A stretch of DNA of 64,000 nt from Saccharopolyspora sp. SCSIO 74807 (GTDB taxonomy: Bacteria; Actinomycetota; Actinomycetes; Mycobacteriales; Pseudonocardiaceae): NCBI RefSeq assembly GCF_037023755.1, contig NZ_CP146100.1, positions 3,875,501 to 3,939,500 on the forward strand, read 5' to 3'. The notes under the pieces are model-generated. The model was not told the origin of the DNA, did no database searches, and saw nothing but the letters and a program-made list of their open reading frames with translations. The position numbers were made by a program, and so were the translations under genes. Positions 17,717 through 27,887 of the stretch are shown here, in pieces. Position 1 is the first letter of the stretch; each line of letters starts with the position of its first letter.

Positions 17717-18196
17717 ATGAGTGCAACCGCGCGGAGCGATTCCGGCGCGGCGGGGGAGCAACACCAGAACTCGCAGGATCGCGGAGCCCAGGACTCCGAG
17801 CCGCACCACCTCCGGGAACCGGGGCGCACGCACCCGGATCCCGGAAGGCCCGAGTCCCGCAGCAGCCGGGTGCGCCCGTACGCGCTCACCGGCGGCCGGA
17901 CCCGCACCCGCCACCAGCTGCTGGTGGAGACGATGATCTCGGTGCCGAACTACGACGCCGAGTTCGCCACCGGGCTGCTGCCCGAGTCGCGGTCGGTCTA
18001 CGAGTCCGCGCGCAGGCCGATCTCGCTGGCCGAGCTCTCCGCGATCCTGAGCATCCCGCTCGGCGTGATCCGGGTGCTGGTCAGCGACCTGGCCGCGGAC
18101 GGCGCGGTGTTCATCCACCCCACCGGGCACGCATACCGCTACGACCACGACATCCTGGAGAGGGTTCTGGATGGCCTCAACAAGCTCTCCGCATGA
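17717..18196 (+). CDS. DUF742 protein, conservon CvnC
   Basis: The 159-residue protein has a disordered first 50 residues, then the DUF742 winged-helix-like domain with VRPYALTGGRTRTRHQLLVE, RPISLAELSAILSIPLGVIR and VLVSDLAADGAVFIH. DUF742 proteins are the third component of conservons; their biochemical role is not established. The ATG has gggaggt upstream. The gene overlaps cvnD by 26 bases, so the four proteins are probably made in step. Confidence 0.93.
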   Translation: MSATARSDSGAAGEQHQNSQDRGAQDSEPHHLREPGRTHPDPGRPESRSSRVRPYALTGGRTRTRHQLLVETMISVPNYDAEFATGLLPESRSVYESARRPISLAELSAILSIPLGVIRVLVSDLAADGAVFIHPTGHAYRYDHDILERVLDGLNKLSA

Positions 18197-18767
18197 CCCC
18201 GCCGAGCTGATGCTCTCGGCGAAGATCGTCATCGCGGGCGGGTTCGGCGTCGGCAAGACGACGTTCGTCTCCTCGGTCTCGGAGATCCCTCCGCTGAACA
18301 CCGAGGCGTGGATGACCGAGGCAGCTGCGGGGATCGACGAGCCGGATCCGGAGGGCGCGAAGACCACTACCACGGTGGCGATGGACTTCGGCCGCATCGA
18401 ACTGCATTCCGACCTGATGCTGTACCTGTTCGGCACGCCCGGGCAGGCCCGCTTCTGGTTCCTGTGGGACGACCTGGCCCGCGGCGCGCTGGGCGCGGTG
18501 ATCCTGGTGGACACCCGGCGGGTGCAGGAGTCCTTCGCCGCGATCAACTACTTCGAGCACGACTCGGACGTGCCGTTCATCGTCGCGCTGAACCTCTTCG
18601 ACGGGCAGCTGCCCTACGAGCTCGACGAGGTGCGCGACGCGTTGGCGCTGAGCCCGGAGACCCCGCTGGTCACCTGCGACGCCCGCGACAGCGTGTCCAC
18701 TGTGGACGCATTGCGCGCGCTGGTGTCGCACACCATGCGGCTGAACGTGGTCTCCGGCGCGGCATGA
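18171..18767 (+). CDS. Conservon small GTPase CvnD (ATP/GTP-binding protein)
   Basis: The 198-residue protein is a Ras-like GTPase of the MglA/CvnD type, with P-loop GGFGVGKTT (residues 22-30), switch region TTTTVAMDFGRIEL, G3-like LYLFGTPGQARFWFLWDDL and NLFDG in place of the canonical NKxD. It should bind GTP and be controlled by the upstream roadblock protein. Its start lies within cvnC and has gagagg upstream. A flavoprotein gene follows after 23 bases and appears to be in the same operon, occupying the slot where many conservons carry a cytochrome P450. Confidence 0.94.
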   Translation: MASTSSPHDPAELMLSAKIVIAGGFGVGKTTFVSSVSEIPPLNTEAWMTEAAAGIDEPDPEGAKTTTTVAMDFGRIELHSDLMLYLFGTPGQARFWFLWDDLARGALGAVILVDTRRVQESFAAINYFEHDSDVPFIVALNLFDGQLPYELDEVRDALALSPETPLVTCDARDSVSTVDALRALVSHTMRLNVVSGAA

Positions 18768-18790
18768 TCGAGCAGGAGGACGAGTAGGCG

Positions 18791-20008
18791 ATGCGCAAGA
18801 TACTGATCGTCGGTGCCGGGCAGGCCGGGCTGCAACTGGCGCTCGGGCTCAACGACCAGGGCTACGACGTGACCGTGATGTCCGCGCGCACCCCGGAAGA
18901 GATCCGCAACGGCCGCGTGACCTCCACCCAGTGCATGTTCCACAACGCCTTGCAGCACGAACGCGACCTCGGGCTGAACCTCTGGGAGGAGCAGACGCCG
19001 AAGGTCACCGGAGTCGGCGGCCCGGATGGTTCCCGCGCGCTGGAATGGGTCGGGCTGCTGGCGGGCTACGCGCAGTCCGTGGACCAGCGGGTGAAGATGG
19101 CGGGCTGGCTGGAGCTGCTGGAGAACCGCGGCGGCAAGGTGATCTACCACGGCGTGACCACCGCCGACCTGGACCGGCTCACCCAGCACTACGAACTGGT
19201 GCTGGTCGCCGCGGGCAAGGGCGAACTGGTCGAGCTGTTCGACCGGGACCCGCAACGCTGCAGGTTCACCTCGCCGCAGCGGATGCTCACGGTCTCCTAC
19301 GTGCACGGCGCGGGGCGGCGCCCGGAGCACCCGGACCGCGACGCGGTGCGGTTCAACCCGTGCCCGGGGGTGGGGGAGCTGTTCGTGATCCCCGGCTACA
19401 CCTTCAGCGGGCCCTGCGAGATCCCGTTCTTCGAGGCCGTCCCCGGCGGCGCGCTGGACTCCTTCCGGGACCGCCCGGAGCCGGCCGAGCACTGGCAGCG
19501 GATGCTGGGGCTGATGCGCGAGTACTTCCCCTGGGAGTACGAGCGCTTCGCGGGCGCCGAACTCACCGACGCCCGCGGCACGCTGACCGGCGGCTACACG
19601 CCGGTGGTGCGGAAACCGGTCGGCCGGCTGCCTTCCGGCGGGGCGGTGCTCGGCATGGCCGACGTGGTCGTGGCGAACGACCCGATCACCGGGCAGGGCT
19701 CCAACAACGCCGCCAAGTGCGCGGCGTCGTTCCAGCACAGCATCGTCGAACGCGGCGCGGAACCGTTCGACGCGGACTGGATGCGGACCACCTTCGAGCG
19801 GTACTGGGATTACGCGGCGCACGTTACGAGGTGGACGAACGCGATGCTGGAACCGCTGCCGGAGCACATGATGCGGATCCTCGGCGCGGCGCAGCACAGC
19901 GACGAAGTGGCCGGGCGGTTCGTGAACGGCTTCGACGATCCCTCGACCTTCGCCGAGTGGCTGTTCGACCCGGAGCTGGCCGACCGGTACCTGGCCTCCG
20001 TGGCGTGA
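18791..20008 (+). CDS. StyA-type FAD-dependent monooxygenase, conservon-linked
   Basis: The 405-residue protein starts with the FAD dinucleotide fold ILIVGAGQAGLQLALGL and contains TSTQCMFHNALQHERDLGLNLW, VLVAAGKGELVELF and a second FAD-contact region GMADVVVANDPITGQGSNNA. This pattern fits the styrene monooxygenase StyA family, which receives reduced FAD from a separate reductase (StyB); no reductase gene is visible nearby. The ATG has ggagga about 12 bases upstream. Its position as the last gene of a conservon suggests its redox activity is the output, or a partner, of the GTPase module. The substrate is unknown. Confidence 0.85.
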   Translation: MRKILIVGAGQAGLQLALGLNDQGYDVTVMSARTPEEIRNGRVTSTQCMFHNALQHERDLGLNLWEEQTPKVTGVGGPDGSRALEWVGLLAGYAQSVDQRVKMAGWLELLENRGGKVIYHGVTTADLDRLTQHYELVLVAAGKGELVELFDRDPQRCRFTSPQRMLTVSYVHGAGRRPEHPDRDAVRFNPCPGVGELFVIPGYTFSGPCEIPFFEAVPGGALDSFRDRPEPAEHWQRMLGLMREYFPWEYERFAGAELTDARGTLTGGYTPVVRKPVGRLPSGGAVLGMADVVVANDPITGQGSNNAAKCAASFQHSIVERGAEPFDADWMRTTFERYWDYAAHVTRWTNAMLEPLPEHMMRILGAAQHSDEVAGRFVNGFDDPSTFAEWLFDPELADRYLASVA

Positions 20009-20015
20009 GCTGAAC

Positions 20016-20049
20016 GCGAGAACGCCCTCCGCGCGGAGGGCGTTCTCGC
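20016..20049. terminator. Bidirectional hairpin terminator
   Basis: A perfect 15-base-pair stem (gcgagaacgccctcc and its complement) with loop gcgc lies between the convergent StyA-like gene and the PAC2 gene. Confidence 0.9.
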
Positions 20050-20055
20050 CTGAAG

Positions 20056-21045
20056 TCAGCCCGGTCCCGGGCCGAGCGGTCCCTTGCCGCCGGGGCCGCG
20101 GCGGCGCAGGTAGCGCTCGAACTCGGCGGCGATGGCGTCACCGCTGGTCTCGGTCAGCTTCACCTCGGCGTCCCCGCGTTCTTCCAGCGCGCGGACGTAG
20201 TTGCGGACGTCCTCGTCCTCCTCGGCCATCTCGCTGACCGTGGTCTCCCACTCCTCCGCCTGGTCCGGCAGGTTGCCCAGCGGCACCTCCAGGTCCAGCG
20301 TCTCCTCCACGCGGTGCAGCAGCGCCAGCGTGGCCTTCGGCGACGGCGGCTGCGAGACGTAGTGCGGCACCGCCGCCCAGAACGCGATCGACGGGATGCC
20401 CGCCTGCACGCAGGAGTCCTGGAAGATGCCGACGATGCCGGTCGGGCCTTCGTAGCGGGACCGCTCCAGCCCGTAGTGCGCGGCCGCATCCGCGTCGTAG
20501 GCGGTGCCGGTCACCGGCACCGGCCGGGTGTGCGGCGCGTCGGCCAGCAGCGCGCCCAGCGACACCACCGTGCGCACGCCTGCTTCGTTGAGGTGCCCGA
20601 GCAGTTCGGAGCAGAACGCGTTCCAGCGCATGTTCGGCTCGATGCCGTGCACCAGCAGCACGTCGTGGTCGGCACCCGGCGGCCTGCACACCGACAGCCG
20701 CGTGGTCGGCCAGGTCACCTGGCGGGTGACGCCGTCGATCAGCTTCACCGTCGGCCGGGAGACCTGGAAGTCGTAGTACGGATCCGGGTCGATCTCGGTG
20801 AGCGGGTCGGCGTCCCAGGTCAGTTCCAGGTGCTCGATCGCGGAGCTGGCGGCGTCGCCTGCGTCGTTCCATCCTTCAAAGCCCAAGATCGCCACCGGGC
20901 CGTCCGGTTTGGCCGGTCCGGTGCCGTTCCGATCGGCCTCGGTCTCGCCGGCGCCGTTCGTGCCGGTCCCGGTCTCGCTGGCCGCTGTGGGGCTCCCTTC
21001 GGTCCGGTCCACCGGGTCTGCGGAGCGTGGTTCGCGATCGTTCAC
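20056..21045 (-). CDS. PAC2-family protein
   Basis: The 329-residue protein has about 45 disordered Gly/Thr-rich residues, then the PAC2 domain: VAILGFEGWNDAGDAASSAI, DFQVSRPTVKLIDG, VLLVHGIEPNMRW, VVSLGALLADAPHTRP and GPTGIVGIFQDSCVQAGIPS. The domain name comes from the eukaryotic proteasome-assembly chaperone, and actinobacterial members sit close to proteasome genes, as here. The C-terminus (AAEFERYLRRRGPGGKG) is conserved in relatives. No enzymatic role is proven. The GTG start at 21045 is 6 bases after TAGGCT, so a leaderless transcript is likely. Confidence 0.9.
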   Translation of the reverse strand: MNDREPRSADPVDRTEGSPTAASETGTGTNGAGETEADRNGTGPAKPDGPVAILGFEGWNDAGDAASSAIEHLELTWDADPLTEIDPDPYYDFQVSRPTVKLIDGVTRQVTWPTTRLSVCRPPGADHDVLLVHGIEPNMRWNAFCSELLGHLNEAGVRTVVSLGALLADAPHTRPVPVTGTAYDADAAAHYGLERSRYEGPTGIVGIFQDSCVQAGIPSIAFWAAVPHYVSQPPSPKATLALLHRVEETLDLEVPLGNLPDQAEEWETTVSEMAEEDEDVRNYVRALEERGDAEVKLTETSGDAIAAEFERYLRRRGPGGKGPLGPGPG

Positions 21046-21051
21046 CGTGTC

Positions 21052-21057
21052 AGCCTA
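21052..21057 (-). promoter_or_regulatory. -10-like hexamer of the PAC2 gene
   Basis: TAGGCT on the minus strand ends 6 bases before the GTG at 21045, supporting that start and leaderless translation. Confidence 0.5.
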
Positions 21058-21205
21058 CGACCTATCGCGAACCGCAGCGCCCGACATCCCGCAACCGGAC
21101 ACGCGCCGCCGCGGGAGGGATCGGCCACCTTCCTTGTCAAGGTCCCGCGGGGTTTTGCTCTACTGGGACGCGTGGCAACTGCGAGCACGCCGGGAACCGG
21201 CCGCG

Positions 21206-21880
21206 ATGACTGATACCGCCCCCGCCGCCGTCCTGTTCGACATGGACGGCACCCTGGTCGACTCCGAAAAGCTGTGGAGCATCGCGCTGGGCGACTACGC
21301 GACCTACCGCGGCGGCGAGCTCAGCCTGGCCACCCGCGAGACCATGGTCGGCTCCAACATGAGCACCAGCATGCGGATCCTGCTGGAAGCCCTCGGCCTG
21401 AGCACCACCGAGGCCGAGGTGGCCGCGGCCGCCGACTGGGTCGAAGCCCGCAGCGCCGAACTGTTCCGCGGCGGCCTGCCGTGGCGGCCGGGTGCGCAGG
21501 AGGCGCTGGCGGGCGTGCGCGCGCTCGGCGTGCCGACCGCGCTGGTGACCTCCACGATCCGCTCGCTGGCCGAGATCGGGCTGGACACCCTCGGCAGGGA
21601 CTCCTTCGAGGTCACCGTCTGCGGCGACGAGGTGGGCGGGCGCAACAAGCCGGACCCGGAGCCCTACCTGCGGGCGGCCCGGCTGCTCGGCGTGGACCCC
21701 GCCCGGTGCGTCGCGGTGGAGGACTCGCCGACCGGTGTGGCCGCGGCCGTCGCCGCCGGGTGCACGGTGCTGGCGGTGCCGTGCGAGGTGCCGCTGGAGC
21801 CGGGGGAGCGGCGCGTGGTGCGCGAAAGCCTCGAAGGGCTCGACGTGCGCACGCTGGGTGCGCTGCTGCCCGGCGCGTGA
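21206..21880 (+). CDS. HAD-superfamily phosphatase (beta-phosphoglucomutase-like)
   Basis: The 224-residue protein carries all four HAD motifs: DMDGTLVDSEKLW (nucleophile Asp and acid/base Asp), TALVTSTIRSLAE, GRNKPDPEPYL (Lys) and AVEDSPTGVAAA (metal Asp pair). A helical cap lies between motifs I and II, as in subclass I members such as phosphoglycolate phosphatase and beta-phosphoglucomutase. The substrate cannot be read from sequence. It is divergent from the PAC2 gene and 79 bases upstream of hisE, in the position where mycobacterial genomes place a similar gene. The ATG lacks a strong Shine-Dalgarno. Confidence 0.92.
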   Translation: MTDTAPAAVLFDMDGTLVDSEKLWSIALGDYATYRGGELSLATRETMVGSNMSTSMRILLEALGLSTTEAEVAAAADWVEARSAELFRGGLPWRPGAQEALAGVRALGVPTALVTSTIRSLAEIGLDTLGRDSFEVTVCGDEVGGRNKPDPEPYLRAARLLGVDPARCVAVEDSPTGVAAAVAAGCTVLAVPCEVPLEPGERRVVRESLEGLDVRTLGALLPGA

Positions 21881-21959
21881 GGGCGCCCGGGTGCTGCGGG
21901 CTGCCCGGTGGTGAGGTGGCTGTGGTCCGCCCGCCCGCCGAATGCGAGGATCAGCGCTC

Positions 21960-22223
21960 GTGAAGACCTTCGACGAGCTGTTCAGCGAGCTCCAGGACCG
22001 CGCAAGCAACCGCCCGGACGGCTCGGCGACCGTGGCCGCGCTGGACGCCGGGGTGCACGCGCAGGGCAAGAAGGTCATCGAGGAAGCCGGTGAGGTGTGG
22101 CTCGCGGCCGAGCACGAGTCCGATGCGGCCCTCGCCGAGGAGATCTCCCAGCTGCTGTACCGGCTGCAGGTCGTGATGCTCGCCCGCGGCCTGACCCCGC
22201 AGGACGTCTACCGGTACCTGTGA
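21960..22223 (+). CDS. hisE: Phosphoribosyl-ATP pyrophosphatase
   Basis: HisE removes pyrophosphate from phosphoribosyl-ATP, the second step of histidine synthesis. The 87-residue all-alpha protein begins [15 protein letters not shown] and has the metal-binding [14 protein letters not shown] and [16 protein letters not shown] chose the GTG at 21960 because GAGGA lies about 10 bases upstream and actinobacterial HisE proteins begin with (V/M)KTF. In many actinobacteria hisG follows immediately; here it does not, and a VOC protein gene comes next. Confidence 0.95.
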   Translation: MKTFDELFSELQDRASNRPDGSATVAALDAGVHAQGKKVIEEAGEVWLAAEHESDAALAEEISQLLYRLQVVMLARGLTPQDVYRYL

Positions 22224-22351
22224 GTTCCTCAGCCCGGTAGGCCGTTTCCGCGCATCGCGTTGATCCGATCGCGTCGTGTCGGCCCGCCCGCGGCGATCAC
22301 TGCGCCATAATGGGCTCAGACGATCATGGAGCCGGGGGAAGAGAGTCGGGG

Positions 22352-23209
22352 GTGAGCGAAATGTCCGTCGTGCAGCCGGGATCGGCGGCTCCGCGGTGGG
22401 AGCTGCTCGCAGGAATGCCGTGCTGGATCGAGCTGGCGACCACCGATGTGGACCAGGCGTGCGAGTTCTACGCCGGGCTGTTCGGCTGGGATTACACGGT
22501 GCACGACGAGGGGCAGCGAGGCGAGCACATCATCGCCTCCCGGGAAGGCTTCCCGGTGGCCAGCATCCGGCGGTCCGCCGCGGACCATTCGGTGTGGCGG
22601 CTGTTCCTCGCCGTGCAGGACGTGCACGCCAGTACCGAAGAAGCCGAACGGCACGGCGCCGAGCTCGCCGTGCCGATCACGCACGTGCCGGGCATCGGCT
22701 CGAAGGCGGTGCTGCTCGGCCCCGCCGATGCCGAGTTCGGGCTGCTGACCCCGGCGGAGTCCTGGCAGTTCGACGTCGGGCTGCCGGGCACGCTGATGTG
22801 GGCCGAACTGGTCACCATCAAGGCGCAGGCCGCGGACACGTTCTTCCAGTCGATGTTCGGCTACACCGCCGAGCAGTTCGGCGCGGAGAACCGCTCCAAC
22901 TACTCCGTGTGGTACCTGGCCGACGAGTCGGTGCTGGCGCGGGTCAGCATGATCCGCGACTACCTCACGCCCAGCACCCGGCCGCACTGGCTGGTGTACC
23001 TGGGCGCGGACGCGGAAGAGGGCGTCGACGAGCTGGTGCACCGGGCGGTCGGCCTCGGCGGGCGCATCCGCGTCGACCCGTACGGTTCCAGCATCGGGCG
23101 GGTCGCGGTGCTGCGGGACCCGACGGGCGCGCGGTTCGCGGTGGTGGACGGCACGCAGGCCACCGACTGGTTCGACAGCGCCGCCAACTTCGACCCGTAC
23201 GACGACTGA
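22352..23209 (+). CDS. Two-domain VOC (glyoxalase-like) protein
   Basis: The 285-residue protein holds two tandem vicinal-oxygen-chelate domains. The first is at about 20-130 (PCWIELATTDVDQACEFYAG, GLFGWDYTV). The second is at about 145-270 (TLMWAELVTIKAQAADTFFQ, MFGYTAEQF, RVAVLRDPTGARFAVVDG). This is the layout of actinomycete hydroxylase-like or resistance-like VOC proteins of unknown substrate. Several metal-ligand positions are not obvious His or Glu, so catalysis is uncertain. Starts at 22310 (ATG), 22352 (GTG) and 22361 (ATG) are possible; the GTG fits the purine-rich ggggaagagag best. Confidence 0.85.
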   Translation: MSEMSVVQPGSAAPRWELLAGMPCWIELATTDVDQACEFYAGLFGWDYTVHDEGQRGEHIIASREGFPVASIRRSAADHSVWRLFLAVQDVHASTEEAERHGAELAVPITHVPGIGSKAVLLGPADAEFGLLTPAESWQFDVGLPGTLMWAELVTIKAQAADTFFQSMFGYTAEQFGAENRSNYSVWYLADESVLARVSMIRDYLTPSTRPHWLVYLGADAEEGVDELVHRAVGLGGRIRVDPYGSSIGRVAVLRDPTGARFAVVDGTQATDWFDSAANFDPYDD

Positions 23210-23400
23210 GCTCGCAAGTGCTCGTCCGTTGAGCTCGTTTTGCTCGGCCGGCGGAACCGGACCGGCGTCCGGAGCCGAACAATCCCAGGACAGTTGAAAA
23301 GACGAGCGGGCACGTTCGGCCCGGTAGCGGAACCGCCCCGCTGCCGGGCCGCTTGCTGGGAGCTCGCCGCACTCGGCCGCGTTCGCCGACCGCGGAGAGA

Positions 23401-24426
23401 TCAGTCGGCGCGGTCCAGCGCGGTCTCCTGCCCAGGATCCGGTTCCGGCCAGCCCGGGTACGGCGGCGGGGTGCCGCCGAACGACGGGCACAGCGCCTTG
23501 TGGTCGCAGTAGTCGCACAGCTTGCTGGGGCTCGGCCGGAAGTCCCCGGTGCGCCCGGCCCGCAGGATCGCCTGCCAGATCGCCTCCAGCGTGCGCTCGA
23601 ACCTGCGCAGCTCAGCCTCGTCGGGGGTGTAGGCCAGCGACTGCTTGTCCGCCAGGTACATCAGCAGCAGTTGGCGCGGGATCTCGCCGCGAGTGCGCCA
23701 CAGCACCAGCGCGTAGAACTTCATCTGGAACATGGCCTTGGCCTCGCCGATCTCCCGCGGGGCCGCACCGGTCTTGTAGTCGACCAGCCGGATCTCGCCG
23801 GTCGGAGCCACGTCGACGCGGTCGATGAAGCCGCGCAGCAGCAGCCCGGAGTCCAGCTCGGTCTCCACTCGCAGCTCGCACGCCTCCGGCTCCAGCCTGC
23901 GCGGGTCCTCCAGCTCGAAGTAGGAGTCCACCAGCTTGCGCGCCGAGCCGAGCCACTTCGTCAGCTCCGGGTCGTCGGTGAACAGCGCACCGAGCTCGGG
24001 CTGCTCGGCCAGCAACTCCTCCCATGCCGGTTCGAGCAGGTCGCGGGCGTGCTCGGCGTCGCGTTCGGCCGTCGGCAGCGCGAACATCCGCTCCAGGGTG
24101 GAGTGCACGACCGTGCCGCGGACCTGGGCCCGCGTCGGCTGCTCCGGCAGCTTGTCGACCACGCGGAAGCGGTAGAGCAGGGGGCACTGCTTGAAATCGC
24201 CCGCGCGCGAGGGCGAGAGCGCGGGGCGCCGCCTTCCGGAGGACGTCCGCTGGCCCGCCCCCGGCGTGCCGGAGTTCTCGACGTCCGGCGAGCGGTGATC
24301 CGCGGCAGCATCGCTCGACGAAGGGCCGCCCGAGGGAGGACCGCCCGCGCCCGGATCATCCGGGCGAGCACCGTCCCGCTGCGTGCTGTCCTGCGTAGCT
24401 GTGCTGGTCCGGGCCGGTTCCGACAT
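23401..24426 (-). CDS. RecB-family (PD-(D/E)XK) exonuclease with Fe-S cysteines
   Basis: The 341-residue protein has about 70 disordered residues, then a RecB/Cas4-like nuclease. LSPSRAGDFKQCPLLYRFRVV carries the first cluster Cys and VRGTVVHSTLERMF the catalytic-core His. ELRVETEL and LRGFIDRVDVAPTGEIRLVDYKTG hold the D...(D/E)XK residues. LCDYCDHKALCPSF supplies three more Cys for a 4Fe-4S cluster. It matches the mycobacterial gene beside trmI. The ATG at 24426 is 7 bases after TATCGT; a GTG 9 bases upstream is the alternative. It is divergent from the M50 protease gene. Confidence 0.92.
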   Translation of the reverse strand: MSEPARTSTATQDSTQRDGARPDDPGAGGPPSGGPSSSDAAADHRSPDVENSGTPGAGQRTSSGRRRPALSPSRAGDFKQCPLLYRFRVVDKLPEQPTRAQVRGTVVHSTLERMFALPTAERDAEHARDLLEPAWEELLAEQPELGALFTDDPELTKWLGSARKLVDSYFELEDPRRLEPEACELRVETELDSGLLLRGFIDRVDVAPTGEIRLVDYKTGAAPREIGEAKAMFQMKFYALVLWRTRGEIPRQLLLMYLADKQSLAYTPDEAELRRFERTLEAIWQAILRAGRTGDFRPSPSKLCDYCDHKALCPSFGGTPPPYPGWPEPDPGQETALDRAD

Positions 24427-24433
24427 GGTCCGC

Positions 24434-24439
24434 ACGATA
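24434..24439 (-). promoter_or_regulatory. -10-like hexamer of the RecB-family gene
   Basis: TATCGT on the minus strand ends 7 bases before the ATG at 24426; no Shine-Dalgarno is present. Confidence 0.45.
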
Positions 24440-24440
24440 G

Positions 24441-26606
<2,166 letters not shown>

Positions 26607-26630
26607 CGCCGCGCACGATCACGACCCGGC

Positions 26631-27323
26631 TCATCGAGTCCCGAGCCTGCACACCTTCCACCGGCCGTCCTCGACCTCCAGCAGCAGCGCCTGGGCCACC
26701 GGTATCCGCGCCCCGTCCAGCTCGTAGGTCCCGGTCAGTTCGGCGCGGGCCTGCCGCCCCTGCGCGGTGACGGGGCCGAGCCGCAGCTCGAACCGGCCCT
26801 GCGAGAGCTGCCCGAGCTGCTGGTCGAGTTCGGCCCGGTTGGACTCGCACAACGAGGAGCCGAGCGCGCCGAAGTCGCCCGCGTTGACCTTGTCGACCAT
26901 GTCCTGGGCGACCGGCCGGGGTTCGCCGGGATCGGCGTCGCCGAACAGGAGCAGCCCGCCGACCACCGCCGCCGCCACGACCAGCACCCCGGCGCCGCCG
27001 AGCACCCACGGCAGCCGGCGGCGCCCGCGCGGCTCCGCCTCGATGTCCGGGAACGGTTCGCGGTCCTGCGCGCCGAAGTTCTCCCAGTCCGGTGCGGGCG
27101 GGAACGACGGTTGCGGACCGCCGAACTGCGCGTGTTGCGGCGGCGGGAACGGCTGCTGTCCCGGCTGCGCGGGGTTTCCGGTGATCGGCCCCTTCGGCAA
27201 CCCGGCGTGCTGGTTGCCGTAGAAGGCGGGCTGCTGCTGCGATTCCGGCGCATCTTCGTCCGCGTCCTCAGCGGCTCGCCGGCCCCACCCGCCCGGGTCG
27301 GGCTGCTGCGGCGGATAGGTCAT
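26631..27323 (-). CDS. Single-pass membrane protein with Pro/Gln-rich cytoplasmic region
   Basis: The 230-residue protein has an N-terminal low-complexity cytoplasmic part (MTYPPQQPDPGGWG, runs of PPQ) to about residue 105. One transmembrane helix (LPWVLGGAGVLVVAAAVVGG) and an extracytoplasmic domain of about 100 residues (VDKVNAGDFGALGSSLCESN, ending VEDGRWKVCRL) follow. The two Cys of the outer domain could form a disulphide. The fold resembles small NTF2-like or DUF4878 domains of actinobacterial lipoproteins, but I do not recognise a characterised homologue. It converges on trmI with a 24-base gap. Confidence 0.75.
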   Translation of the reverse strand: MTYPPQQPDPGGWGRRAAEDADEDAPESQQQPAFYGNQHAGLPKGPITGNPAQPGQQPFPPPQHAQFGGPQPSFPPAPDWENFGAQDREPFPDIEAEPRGRRRLPWVLGGAGVLVVAAAVVGGLLLFGDADPGEPRPVAQDMVDKVNAGDFGALGSSLCESNRAELDQQLGQLSQGRFELRLGPVTAQGRQARAELTGTYELDGARIPVAQALLLEVEDGRWKVCRLGTR

Positions 27324-27887
27324 GTCCACCCCCAGGGGTCGTCCGGGCACAACGGCGTCCGGTGCGGTGCGCCCGGTGTGCGGCTAGGCAAGTAGACCAG
27401 AGCGGGGAGGCGCCCAAGAGCGGAGCCGATCAACCCGCTGGGCGTGAGATGTCCTACACGAGGATCTCGTGGACCGAGGTTTGGGCCGGTCGCAGCAGCG
27501 CTGTGTTCCAAATGGTGGGAGCTGTGACGATTCGCCGACACGCCCGTGCGCGTCGGCACTCCAACGACACCCGGTTGTCGGCTCCCGGACACCCGGATGC
27601 CGCCATCCCGTCCGAAATGCCGTGGCGGAGCGGAAAACTCGTGGGTTCGGCGCCGAGTCCAGCCGGGACCGCACAGCGGCACCCGCACCGAACGGACCAT
27701 GATCGTGAGCACACCGTGGTCGGCCGCCGCGCCCGCCGCGCCCGGGCGTGCTCGGTGGCCGCTGCGAAGTCATGGGTATTCGCCGATTTTTGTGGCACGC
27801 TGGCGGATCCGGCGGGCAATCACGACGCCGCCGTCGTCGGTGATCGCCGGTACCGTGGTGGTACGAGCACGGGAGGAGGGTGCCGAC
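27324..27887. other. Intergenic region, 564 bases, upstream of arc
   Basis: No convincing coding frame is visible. It holds the divergent promoters of the membrane-protein gene and arc. Close to arc lies the inverted repeat gtacc-gtggt-ggtac (27850-27864), followed by a strong gggaggagg ribosome site. Function of the remaining 450 bases is not apparent. Confidence 0.4.
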
